64,000 bases of DNA from Roridomyces roridus. Its lineage: Eukaryota; Basidiomycota; Agaricomycetes; Agaricales; Mycenaceae. Under the pieces are notes generated by a model. The model worked only from the letters and a program-made list of their open reading frames with translations, made no database searches and had not been told where the DNA came from. This document shows positions 23,680 to 33,424 of this stretch, piece by piece (within the stretch, counting starts at the first letter, position 1; every line of letters starts with the position of its first letter). The stretch is from assembly GCA_029378245.1 (NCBI GenBank), contig JARKIF010000035.1, forward strand, positions 434,001 to 498,000, written 5' to 3'. The translations under genes and the position numbers were made by a program.

Positions 23680-23940
23680 TTAGTCGTTGTCAAATTCAAG
23701 TGTAGAGTATCCAGATGTGATTCCAACCTCTCTCGATTTCGTCCCTTTCCTTGCAGCTCCCATAGAAATGCTCAGAGAAAAAGCGGGTGAGTGCCAGAAT
23801 GACATGATCCCGCTGAGCACGCCAACGTGGATGGGGTGATTCGTTCCCTCGGCAAAAGGGTCCTCCGTGAGGTCTATATGGACATGAGAGACCAGTGGCC
23901 TACGGCTCTTCGAAGAGAATAAATGGTTAAAGCCAAATCG
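23680..23940 (-). CDS. C-terminal exon of an unrecognised protein
   Basis: A minus-strand exon reads PLVSHVHIDLTEDPFAEGTN, HPIHVGVLSGIMSFWHSPAF, SLSISMGAARKGTKSREVGI and TSGYSTLEFDND-stop. The amino-acid composition and lack of repeats look like real conserved protein sequence, but no upstream exon could be joined and no domain is recognised. It converges with the candidate gene ending at 23665, only 15 nt between stops. It may be a fragment of a once larger gene. Confidence 0.35.
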   Translation of the reverse strand, partial: RFGFNHLFSSKSRRPLVSHVHIDLTEDPFAEGTNHPIHVGVLSGIMSFWHSPAFSLSISMGAARKGTKSREVGITSGYSTLEFDND

Positions 23941-24923
23941 ACTCAGAGCTTGTCGAGAGCTCGAGCAAGGCAACCTTGCGTTCCTTCTCTTGAGATTAGC
24001 CGGGCGACTCTACTCCTTTGCGCCCTCCTGACGCCGCTCCTTCTACTTGTCTTGTGGTGCTCTGACAGGCCCCCGGTCTTGGCCGCAAGTCCGAATTCCC
24101 AGAAGTGTTGGCAGAAAAGTGACCGGCATCGAGCACAGCTCGCACTGACACCAAAATACTCTTGCAGTCGGGTGTGCAATGCATCTTCCACCGATTCCCT
24201 TGAGAGGCCGATGGGGAGCTTGATGCTTATAGCAAAGCGGGGACGAGGAGGTGGAAATCAATTTGTGGCCATCACTCCGGATCAACGATCGCAGACCACC
24301 ACTTGACCTTGACTTGACCACCAACACGCCAAACTGATGTTCGGTCTGACACATGGATGCCTATACCTGCCCTTTTGTAAGGTTGAACTATGCGTGCGAA
24401 AAAATTGGACCTCAAACTTCCACTAAGGACTCAAACTTTCAACACAACTTCACTGGCCTTGAATTCGTACTCGACTAATGTCCCATGTTCGGACTTGCAT
24501 GTAAACTTTGGAAACTTGCTGGAAAGTTTGAGTTCGACTAAGTTTTCACATAAACTTGGATTATTTGATGACAAATCAGGTTATACTCTTCGCGTCCACG
24601 TCGCAATCTGGAGTCTATTAAGTAAGTACTTACCTCACCCGTCACTCGTTATTCGACGGAGGACGTGCTGCACCATCCTGTCACTTCTGTCTCACCATTC
24701 CGGTGGGGCATGTTCGATTTCTCGACTAGCAGCGCCCTTCGTTCCCAGCATTTCATGGCCCCTTAGTGAATGCAAGACGGCGTCTTGGTGCGTGGATTTT
24801 GTACGGAGCCGACCATTTCTCATTTCGGCTTCCCTTACAGTAATCGGTTTGTAAGATAGCACGAGCCAAAGAATGATACTAGGACCTCGCAAAACCCGAC
24901 TGACCCTCCTCTCCTCTACCACT
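23941..24923. other. Intergenic, no firm gene
   Basis: A 154-codon plus-strand ORF at 24390-24854 overlaps recurring AAACTT/CAAACTT strings and has no motif, so I treat it as chance. The final part is the subtilase promoter. Confidence 0.35.
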
Positions 24924-26419
24924 ATGGCCTCGCTCATTACCCTGGCACTTCTTTTTGTGGCCACGGTGTCGAGTACTCCGCTCTCTCCATCCCACCGCGC
25001 GCCCATCCCCCTTGCCTCCTTCACCAACGCGCACCGCTATGGCCTTATCAACGACTCGTACATCGTCATACTCAAGAAAGACACCCCCGCCCACGTCCTC
25101 GAGAACCACTTCAACTTCCTCCAGGCCGCCCACCATACGAGTCCCCTCGTTGATGGCGAGTTCTCCGTAGGACACGTTTACAAGCAACAGCTTGGCTATT
25201 CTGGCCGTTTCTCCCCAGGTGCTGTCGAGCAGCTGCGTGAGCTGCCCGAGGTCGAATTTATCGAGCATGACCAGATTGTACGCACACAAGAGGTCACGAC
25301 GCAGAAGTTTGCTCCTTGGGTGAGTCATTCTTCGGTTCTGAAGGCTGTTGTCTGACGACCTCCAGGGTCTGGCCCGGATCAGTCACCGTCCCAAACTGAC
25401 CCTCGGGACCTTCACCAAGTACCTCTTTGAGGAGACTGGCGGGGAGGGTGTTGATGTCTATGTCATCGACACCGGCATCAGCATCGACCACGTCGAGTTC
25501 GAGGGCCGTGCCTATTGGGGCAAGACCATCCCTCTGGACGAGGTCGACGAGGATGGAAATGGCCATGGAAGCCACTGCGCTGGAACCATTGCTTCGCGCA
25601 AATATGGTGTTGCCAAAGGGGCGAACGTGATTGCCGTCAAAGTCCTCGGGTCCGATGGTAGCGGCTCCATGTCCAACGTCATTGCCGGCGTCGAATTCGC
25701 CGTTGCATCTGCCCTTGCCAAGGCTGCCGCTGCCGCTGCCGAGCTCATGGCTACAGGCAAGACCTCCCACAAGGGCTCTGTTGTCAACATGAGTCTCGGT
25801 GGAGGCAAGTCGCTTGCCCTCAACACGGCTGTCAATGCCGCTGTCGACGCCGGCCTTCACTTTGCTATCGCTGCCGGAAACGACGACCATGATGCTTGCC
25901 TCTACTCCCCCGCCTCTGCGGAGAAGGCCATCACCGTCGGTGCCTCCACCATCGGTGACGTCCGCGCCTCCTTCTCCTAACCACGGCGAGTGTGTCGACG
26001 TCTTCGCACCTGGCCTCAACATCCACTCCACCTACATTGGCTCCGAGCAGGCAACTGCCATCCTCTCGGGCACTTCCATGGCCTCCCCCCACACCGCCGG
26101 TCTTCTTGCGTACTACCTTTCGATTTACCCCTCCAAGAGCTTCGACTCCGCGCTCAACAACATCATCCCCGAGACGATGATGCAACGCCTCGCTGTCGCC
26201 CTCTCCTCGCAGACTTGCATGCTTGTACACGCTGCGCTCTGGCGCTGGGCATCAAGCTTCCTGCCCGTTCCACGGAGTGAGGCCGTCCCGCCCAAGATGA
26301 TGATCACGCCCGCGCTGCTCAAGAATGTTATCATCACACTTTCGAGCGAGGGCCTGTTGAGCGATCTACCTGACAACACGCCTAATCTCCTTATCTTCAA
26401 CAACGTCACTCTTGCTTGA
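24924..26419 (+). CDS. Secreted subtilisin-like serine protease (S8), frameshifted
   Basis: Start at ATG 24924 because it opens a signal peptide (MASLITLALLFVATVSSTPL). The I9 propeptide follows (DSYIVILKKDTPAHVLENHF, ELPEVEFIEHDQIVRTQ), then an intron and the catalytic domain: Asp in VYVIDTGISIDHVEFEG, His in DGNGHGSHCAGTIAS, oxyanion-side HFAIAAGNDDHDACLYSP. After GASTIGDVRASFS an extra T at about 25978 creates TAA; the other frame resumes exactly as expected with NHGECVDVFAPGLNI and the catalytic Ser in ILSGTSMASPHTAGLLAYYL, ending LLIFNNVTLA-stop. It is a proteinase-K-type secreted protease by homology. Unless the extra base is an error, the product lacks the Ser and is inactive. Confidence 0.8.
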
Positions 26420-27426
26420 ACTTTGATTCGGAAGGCGCGATGGGTGAAAGACGCGAGCAATAATGTGGTCTCCCTCCCTCGTCCGTCTGTACAGTAGTCT
26501 ACTAGTCTAGTAGTAGCATCACAAACATATGACGAGTGCAATATATCTTGTAAGCAGAGAATCGGGGACTTTCATTCACTCGGAATTCAACATCCAGTAG
26601 ATTGTACTATGTAGCATTGCAGCGTACAAAGACTCCACTGGGACTCCACCCCAGTCAAGTACTTATACGACACGCTAAACCGGAACCGGTTAACCGCGTG
26701 TGAGTAAGCCCTGTAAACGGACCCAGGCCTCATTCGTCTCGGTGCTACATAAAAACGCAAAGAAGACCATCGGGAACTTGCATAGTGCAGACAGCTGAAT
26801 GGTGTGAGTGAAGGGAGAAGGTTTCAAGAAGGTTTCGGCCCATACAAAGCCGGAAAAAAAAATCGTCACCCGCTTGCAGTCTGGCCTTGGTCTTGCCAGT
26901 TGGAGTGTGTAGAAATTTTTAAATTCCGAAGGAGATTGTCGGTGCGTCGGTACATCTTGCCAAGGGCTCGTGTAAAATGCCCGAGATTATCATCCCGGTT
27001 GCGACACATCGGTGGGATGAAATCCCAATGCTCAGCTGGTGTAGAGACGCGGAGACAACTGAGCAGAATTCTATGGAAACCCGGAAGACCCTGCTGATGT
27101 GATGCGCTAAGCGACAGTCAGCCGAGTGATCCAGGCGATGGGGTACTGATAAGGGGTTCCACGTCGGAACCGAGATCATTTCAGACTGGCCAATAGATGT
27201 AGCACGGAAGAAACAAATCTCGGTTCCGAACTGTAGTTGGGACGGCATCATTGTTCAAATCATAATATTTGTCGTGCATAGATTGAGGCATAGATTCTGC
27301 ATAAGTACATGGCATAGGGAGCATAATTTCGCATATATTGAATGTCCAGCACACTAGGCCAGTCGAGCAAGGCGGAACCAATTGCAATATTTGTTGCATT
27401 GGTGCTGGGCTGGGAACTTCTTGAAT
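26420..27426. other. Gene-poor region with a duplicated exon fragment
   Basis: No complete gene. Positions 27066-27110 encode EFYGNPEDPADVM then R-stop and are nearly identical to an inverted copy at 30986-31030. Confidence 0.5.
27066..27110 (+). repeat. Duplicated terminal-exon fragment, copy 1
   Basis: The first 39 nt of this 45-nt stretch are identical to the inverted copy at 30986-31030; both read EFYGNPEDPADVM and stop one codon later (R-stop here, D-stop there). Homology continues for TAAGCGACA past the stop. Probably two remnants of one gene family's last exon. Confidence 0.75.
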
Positions 27427-28099
27427 ATGGACCCAACGTTGCCATCTCCGAATAGATCCTTGTCTTTCTCAGATTTCACATCCCTCAAGGGGCGTAAGTT
27501 CACTTTGAAACAAACAGAAAAAGAACCAACGGGCAGCGTGCGTTCAGCCCGATTCAGTTCTACATCTTAACACTCACCGAGGCTCAGATTGATATTCCGA
27601 TGGGTTTTCATTCCGTGGTTGCAGACTCGGAAAGAACTTGATGCTTACCGCAACCGCGTCAACAACACATTGAAGCGTGCCGACAGAAACAAGATCTTGC
27701 CTCATGGTGTACCCAATGATATGTTTGAGCGTCCCGCAGAGTATGGATTGCTTGACTTCAAGGTGAGAATTACACCACAAGGTCCGATTTTTCAAAGAAT
27801 TTCATTCTCTTCTCTAGGTCAAAGTTCAACCAGAGGCTATCGACGAGGTCAGAGACTTGTACACACCTCGAAACCATGAGGTTTTCCAATTGGATCCTCC
27901 CGACTTCAACATCATCATCTCTGGACTGTACTTTGAGCTCGGACAGCCTGCGGTGACGAGGCAAGGTTGCTGGGAAGTATATCTCCAATTGCGTGCTCGC
28001 TTTCGCGCTCTGGACGAGATCTATCGTGCCCCAGTCTTGCTCAACGAGAGATGGGGTTATACACTCACCATTACGGTTGCCGATAAGTTCACGCTTTGA
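27427..28099 (+). CDS. Conserved Agaricomycete hypothetical protein (KRADRNK..LPHGVP family), possibly 5'-incomplete
   Basis: Good coding sequence begins with LQTRKELDAYRNRVNNTL and KRADRNKILPHGVPNDMFE, RPAEYGLLDFK; a GT-AG intron (about 27762-27818) joins DFK to VKVQPEAIDEVRDLY and NHEVFQLDPPDFNIIISGL, ending LTITVADKFTL-stop at 28099. The motif KRADRNK.LPHGVP with DFKV and VFQL is shared by many uncharacterised Agaricomycete proteins. A possible first exon (MDPTLPSPNRSLSFSDFTSL, ATG 27427) is close upstream but I could not find a frame-preserving GT-AG join, so the 5' part may be missing or the gene truncated. Function unknown. Confidence 0.5.
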
Positions 28100-28699
28100 T
28101 TTCTTCGCACGACTTCTGAAAGCCACTTTTTACTTATACCCGTCTACGGCCTCTAGCCCTTCCTGAACACCTCCTACGGCTTGTACGCACTGTTCCCGAC
28201 GTGATTTGCGAGTAATATCAGCAAGGGGAGCGCCAAGGGAGGCTCGGAGCGCCCTGCGTCAATTCTGCGCTCTTGTTCATTCTCGATGCTTGCTCGGTGC
28301 TCCCATATGAGGCCACAAAACACACATCATGGCACACAAAACACAAATTGCACTCGTTATATCGGTACGTGAAGTCTACATAGTGTCCTGCGCGATGAAC
28401 GAGACCAATTGGCTAGCGACGGGCGACACTGTCACACAGGGAGACCGCGGGACAGGCTCAGGTGAAGACGGGGTGGCGCCAGCGCGCGAACACTGGCACC
28501 AATACGCCTCTACCTCCTCGCCGTGGAAAAGCGGGCAGACTGCGAGGGTCGGTCAAGTGTGGCCCACTCTGCACTGATGCGGCGACGACGAAGAACTGCC
28601 GGACAGTGCAACTACTCCAGGACATCAGAACGTGTGAGATGGAAGACAGAACTAGGCAAGAACTAGGATCCCGCTTGGACCATGCAATGCCCGTCTTCC
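28100..28699. other. Intergenic, no gene seen
   Basis: About 600 nt of sequence without a supported ORF, ending at the target-site duplication of the solo LTR. Confidence 0.4.
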
Positions 28700-29257
28700 G
28701 TTTGTGTTATGTCCCGTTCCAACACCAACTCCGGTACCTCAACTCCAGTACCTCAACTCCGGTACTCAACTCCGGTACTCAACTCCGGTCACGTCGGGGT
28801 GCCTCCCGACGTTGAAGCGCATCACGCGCTCCTCGGTTCTATCCGGGTACTCGGGTTTTCACGCGATGAAGGTATCTGAGCGTTTCCCTCGGACTTGGTA
28901 TTCATCAGGATATCCACTTGATCATTCCGTGCGGACTTAATCAGCTTATATCCACATAGCCGTATAAGTCCGTTTCTATTACTGGTCTGTGGTAATGACA
29001 TATATCTCTACTTACTCGTATATAAGACTTTCCTTATCTGTATTCAACCTTAGTTGATAATTGACGTTCTTGACTACTCGTCTTGGCTGGTTCCTACTCC
29101 TTCCCTTCCTATCAACATAGCAAGGCGTCTTTGACACCCTACTCCTCTGTGGTGCTCTTAGATCGCTCCTCCGGTCGACTCCTTCCAACTCCGGTCACTA
29201 CCGGAGTTCCGGCATCTACTCCGGACTTGTCTTTTGGAATCAGATCGTAACAGTTTG
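28700..29257. mobile_element. Solo LTR (548 bp) with 5-bp target duplication
   Basis: The LTR spans 28705-29252; it begins TGTTATGTCC and ends ATCGTAACA, so its ends TGTTA and TAACA are inverted. It is flanked on both sides by GTTTG (28700-28704 and 29253-29257), the expected 5-bp target duplication. Inside are repeats of CAACTCCGGTAC near the left end, a TATA-like CGTATATAAGAC and a CTCCGG-rich part near the right end. No internal retrotransposon domain adjoins it, so recombination between two LTRs probably removed the element. Superfamily cannot be told from the LTR alone. Confidence 0.85.
28730..28790. repeat. Short tandem repeat CAACTCCGGTAC in the solo LTR
   Basis: About five copies of a 12-14 bp unit CAACTCCGGTAC(CT), one with a C>A-type variant (CAACTCCAGTAC), near the 5' end of the LTR. 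Confidence 0.8.
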
Positions 29258-30011
29258 ACGACACGAGTGACAACCACCGCCGTAGTGAGGATGGCCTCGG
29301 ACTAGTCAAAACTGGAGAGGTCGAAGCTAGCCAGCTGGAGCTCGGCGAGGGCGCTGTTGCGGCGCGGAAGGCGGGCATTTGAACTGGCACACTTCGTTTG
29401 TGGGCACCTCCAAGAGGAAGAGGCCAAAGCGGGTGAGGGCGAAGGTGTTGTCGCCGCAGTGCAAAACGTTGACTGAAACGAAAGCCAAGTGCGGCGGTAC
29501 TTAGTCTCGATGGTGCAGACGGGAAGCCGAGAGACGTGAACCGCATCGGGCACGGAGTAGACCTTGTGCCGTGGATGTTGTATCCGCTACTCGGTAATCG
29601 CCATGGCATCGAGTGTGTCTTCAGAGCGGGCGGAAATGCTGGTACATAGACATTGTACCTGTCCAAATGAACGGGCTCCTACGGTGCGGATTGACTAACG
29701 CAAAAGCGCGACACAGACTACGCGCCTGTGCTGCCAATAGAGGAACGGGCACACCATCGAGCGTAGCCAGCCGTGGAGCGGGTTTGGAGTTCGCTGTAAC
29801 CTTGAATACGTCAGAACGGGTCTTGAAGCAGTGGAGGCCCGTCGATCACGTCGGATTCAGCGTTGTACAAGCCATAGGAGGCACCAGGAGAGTTTAAAAT
29901 GCCATAGGAAGGCGTGACGGAAGGGTGTAGTGGTGGGGGGACCAAGTGAAAAATGACTTTCAGATGTCGTGTGAAGAAATCAAAGCGTGAACTTATCGGC
30001 AACCGTACACC
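29258..30011. other. No firm gene
   Basis: Minus-strand frames at 29300-29560 have some coding-like segments (NVLHCGDNTFALTRFGLFLL) but no start, motif or exon chain that I can support. Confidence 0.3.
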
Positions 30012-30309
30012 ATGGCTGACGATAAAGGCACCGATGGGGTGGAACTTCTACAGGATCTCCAGCCGCTCCGTAATGGTGACGCCGTGATTGGAGCTAATGG
30101 TGAGAGCCGGTCTTGGTGAGTCGAATCATAAGTATTCACACCGGACTGACCTTGTTGTAGATGCAGCACAGTCCCAAGAATTAGATCGACTTGCCGATGA
30201 GGTTGAAGGTGCGGTGGTGCAGGATGAGGGAACACCCGATGAGAATGAAATTGTGGGATGGCTCACAGATGAAGAAGATTTGAATGACCCAGATGCCGAT
30301 GAGTGGTAG
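30012..30309 (+). CDS. Small acidic hypothetical protein
   Basis: ATG 30012 (context CACCATGG) opens MADDKGTDGVELLQDLQPLR, NGDAVIGAN; a GT-AG intron (about 30101-30161) joins to DAAQSQELDRLADEVEGAVV, then DENEIVGWLTDEEDLNDPDA and DEW-stop at 30309. The spliced product is about 78 aa and strongly acidic. Good start context and frame-restoring intron support a gene, though it could be the surviving tail of a larger one. No family recognised. Confidence 0.45.
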
Positions 30310-31082
30310 ATAAGATATGTAGCGAGGAACTGGCTTTAAAAGTGATCTTTGGAGACTGAATACATGTGCTCTTTGAATCATACGCTCAGCTGACCTTAGG
30401 TAGACGATCCCAGTCGCCAAGGGGGCCTACTTGATACTGGCACCAGTGTTTCACAGTGACATGAGAACAAGCAAGCCACAGGTGCTAAGTGGGAGGTGAA
30501 GGGAAGGCGGAAGGCAAGATGGAGCCAGGAGAAGCAGGGGCAGCGTCGAACAAGGGATGTTCTGAGTTCACGAGCGTGTGGAAGAATGACGAGGACAACG
30601 TGGGACGAGAACAACGTGGACGAGATGTCTTGACTACAGGATGGATACACACACAGTGGAATTACAGAATATCCAGGCAGGTCAATGAAATCCAGATGAG
30701 AGCGAAGTATCACTCAACATTGAACAACGCCCAGATGGCAGAAACCCCACAAAAACTTGGCACTCCCGGCTGAGTCCAGACTCCAGAGATTCCGAATCCA
30801 AGGAGGAATGTTGCAGAGTAAATCACAGAGCCAGAGGAGTCATCGGCGTTCTCGAGTGTGGGCAGGAGGAGGAGGACAGGAGAGACGGTGGTCTGAAGCG
30901 ATGAGTCATGATGCATGACAGGCTGATCGTGCTGTCAGATCGGTGTTGGGGGTCCTACCGCGGCCATCAGACGCGGCGGTGTCGCTTAATCCATCACATC
31001 AGCAGGGTCTTCCGGGTTTCCATAGAATTCGCACTTGTAATGAATGCCGTACAACTCCATGCAGAATGAACTCTATTGTCGT
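30310..31082. other. Intergenic with duplicated exon fragment
   Basis: A 68-codon minus-strand ORF at 30710-30916 has no recognised features. Positions 30986-31030 hold the second copy of the FYGNPEDPADVM fragment. Confidence 0.35.
30986..31030 (-). repeat. Duplicated terminal-exon fragment, copy 2
   Basis: Minus strand reads EFYGNPEDPADVMD-stop; the frame is open upstream to MELYGIHYKC near 31060. Inverted relative to the copy at 27066-27110. Confidence 0.75.
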
Positions 31083-32159
31083 TCAGAAACCCAAAATCCC
31101 TGGCTCTCTCGCTGAGATATCGTCGTGAGTTGGACGAAATGAAGGAGATACACAGAGTGACTCACCCGAGGTCGCATTTTTCTCGTCAATAACACGTGAG
31201 ATACGCCTGGCAAAACTCTCGAGATCCGTCTCTCCCTCGTCGCAACAAAGATCGCAGTCGCTACGAAGGTGCCACACTGCCGTCTTGGCAGCGAGGATCT
31301 CCGATGCGACGGTGGCCCCCGTAGGCATGCAGGGCACCTTTGGGATCGCATTCTGTATAAGTTTTGGGAACCACGGTGCCGGGATGACCATGCCGAAGTC
31401 TAAAGCAGCGCCGCAGCCGTCGACGTGGGCGTTCTGCATCCACCAGGCGCACAGACTCTGGTCCGCATCCAGCGTCAGTGAGCCCTCGGCGCCGAGATCC
31501 TTCTCCTCGAGGGGTCCACCCGCTTCCTCCACGATATCACTGGCATTCTTGCTGCACAACCGATGAAAGTCGTACAGTTTCTGCAGACTTTCCGCCCTCA
31601 TGAGCCGCATCTCCGGAAATGTGAGGTTTGGCGGGCAGATGGGTAGTTTCAACGTGGAGAGCGCCGCCTTTTGACCGAGGCTCGGAAGATCTCGGAGCGT
31701 GGCAATCGCGAAGAGGCGGTGGGGATGCGCATCCACTAATGTGTCCTCCATCAGCATCTCGACCACCAGATTTTGCGCGTAGGTGAACTGGTATTTCTGC
31801 GCGGCCTCGTGTACCAAACATGCGCTGTCCAAGTCTGCCGCCGATAGGGAGTAGAGCTTGCGCGACCGAGCAGGATAAGCGAGGATGAGGACGCGGTAGA
31901 GGATGTCCTCCGTTTCTGGGAGGAGAAGAATGGATTTCCCATCGCGCTGGAGCTCCGTTGGTGGGGCGCTGCCAGAGGGGAAGGCAAACATGTTGGAGAA
32001 GAACACAGAGACGAAGGCGAGGATTTGTTTGTGGACGTGAAAGTCGACGCCGTCGCAGGAGCGGAGGATCAAGTCGGATGCAGGGTAGGTTTCCTGGGGA
32101 TCGGGCTCGCCGGAGAAGGGCGATTGCGCATCTTTAGCAGGACGAGGCGCATCAGACAT
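31083..32159 (-). CDS. BTB/POZ protein (subfamily A), intact
   Basis: ATG complementary to 32157-32159 opens MSDAPRPAKDAQSPFSGEPD. The BTB fold covers about residues 30-110: SDLILRSCDGVDFHVHKQIL, AFVSVFFSNMFAFPSG, SILLLPETEDILYRVLILAY and the dimer-side HEAAQKYQFTYAQNLVVEML. The C-terminal part has PICPPNLTFPEMRLM, a variable acidic middle, and a cysteine cluster SDCDLCCDEGE. One intron near the 3' end joins KNATS to AREPGILGF-stop. It is the only undamaged one of three paralogues (others at 6345 and 10275) and serves as reference for their lesions. Probably a protein-interaction adaptor, perhaps for Cul3 ligases; partners unknown. It is divergent from the DUF7726 gene with 101 bp between start codons. 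Confidence 0.85.
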   Translation of the reverse strand: MSDAPRPAKDAQSPFSGEPDPQETYPASDLILRSCDGVDFHVHKQILAFVSVFFSNMFAFPSGSAPPTELQRDGKSILLLPETEDILYRVLILAYPARSRKLYSLSAADLDSACLVHEAAQKYQFTYAQNLVVEMLMEDTLVDAHPHRLFAIATLRDLPSLGQKAALSTLKLPICPPNLTFPEMRLMRAESLQKLYDFHRLCSKNASDIVEEAGGPLEEKDLGAEGSLTLDADQSLCAWWMQNAHVDGCGAALDFGMVIPAPWFPKLIQNAIPKVPCMPTGATVASEILAAKTAVWHLRSDCDLCCDEGETDLESFARRISRVIDEKNATSGESLCVSPSFRPTHDDISAREPGILGF

Positions 32160-32221
32160 GGTGGTTGGTGGTCAAGCAGTGAGAGTTACGTCAGCGGCAT
32201 CATGATATCAAGACCAAGCAA
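32160..32221 (-). promoter_or_regulatory. Conserved upstream block of BTB subfamily A (copy 3), shared intergenic promoter
   Basis: On the minus strand it reads TTGCTTGGTCTTGAT, later CTGACGTAA and GCTTGACCACCA before the ATG, as in the other two family-A genes. Because the DUF7726 start lies at 32261 on the other strand, the block is part of a 101-bp divergent promoter. Confidence 0.5.
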
Positions 32222-32260
32222 CGCCAATCAATCAACAACCTCTGTGTTTCTACCACGACG

Positions 32261-32957
32261 ATGCGCGTCAGCTTCCCAGCCAGCGAGCTGCCCAACCCGT
32301 TGCTCCTCACCGAACCCGCGAATATCGAGTTTCTGAAGAAGCAGGAGGAGCAGGATGCGCTGGAGGCTGCAGCCAAGAGCACGGTGCGTCGCCTCATCGT
32401 CAGCCAATATCCATCTCACTTGTCTCATTCAGGGCAAGAGACGCAAAGCAGACACGCCTACGACCTCCAAGTTCTCCAAAAAGTCCAAGAAAGACACCGG
32501 AACCGATGACGACGCACTCTTCGACATCACCCTCGACGGTGACGAGAACGCGTTCGTCGAGCTGTACGACACATGCGACGAGCTTCGACGCAAGATCAAC
32601 AAACACCTTCGTACGGGTATCACCAAGGCTGCGTTCCTCCGCGACATTGCACGCGCCGCGTACCCCACCTCGCCACCGACCATCCAATCCAAACAGCTCA
32701 CCGACTTTCTCAGCAAGAAGGGACCTACGAGCGGGAGTACGAGTCGGGTGTGCTACGCGTCGTATGTGTATTTCGAGAAGAAGCGGATTGCGGAGGGGAA
32801 AGGGAAGAGTGCGCATAGGAAGGATATGGAGGATCGGTGGGAGGGGGAGGGTGGGATGCCCCGTGAGAGGCCCCAGAAGTATATTTGTGGTGTGGACCAG
32901 GACATCGTGCAGGATAGGCTTGGAGGGGTGCGCGCAGTGCCTCTGGGGAGGTTCTGA
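32261..32957 (+). CDS. DUF7726-type conserved fungal protein
   Basis: ATG 32261 opens MRVSFPASELPNPLLLTEPA and a helical EFLKKQEEQDALEAAAKST; one intron (about 32382-32433) leads to GKRRKADTPTTSKFSKKSKK, a basic stretch resembling a nuclear signal. The conserved domain follows: VELYDTCDELRRKINKHLRT, GITKAAFLRDIARAAYP, SKQLTDFLSKKGPTSG and VCYASYVYFEKKRIAEGKGK, ending RAVPLGRF-stop. This pattern (DELRRKI...L.GI.K..FLRDI...SKQLTDFL.KKGP..G..S..YYASYVYFEK.RI) is the DUF7726 signature of fungal proteins of unknown, probably nuclear, function. Complete and unbroken. Confidence 0.75.
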
Positions 32958-33424
32958 TCATTTTGGAAAGTTGGATCTTTTACTCTATTCTCGACGTGAT
33001 AATATTTTCTTGGTTTGACATTCAATAGACGGTTCGACACCGCGTGACTCCCTACTGCGAAGCCCTTCACGATCCTCTCTTCTCCGGCTATTCTCAAGAG
33101 CTACAGCCCAGATTCATCTCGTCATCATCTGGCGTCTCCTCACACCAGCATCACCATGTTCTCTCTCCCGGCGCTGCTCGCCCTCAGTTGATCCCGGCAG
33201 ATCTGGGTTGACGCTTGCGCGGGAAGCGCACAGTCTGCGCAAGATACAACGTTTTGAACAACTCGTGGTATGTATCTGTGTACGTCCGGTATAACAATAA
33301 CTTTCAAACAAACGAATGGCAGGTGGTAACGAGAGAACGCAGTCGAACAAAGTCCCCAAAAGTCCCTGAAGAAAGGTAGCAGCGCACCCTCCTCCTCTTA
33401 CTCCAACTCCAACTCCAAATTGAA

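Noticed and set aside
24390..24854. 154-codon plus ORF
   Set aside because: Sequence made largely of AAACTT-type strings; no conserved motif.
29139..29666. 175-codon minus ORF
   Set aside because: Its C-terminal end runs into the solo LTR, and composition (Ser/Pro/Arg-rich) looks like a shadow frame.
33160..33195. Possible secreted-protein start MFSLPALLALS
   Set aside because: Ends at a stop after 11 codons and no frame-restoring intron leads to further coding sequence.
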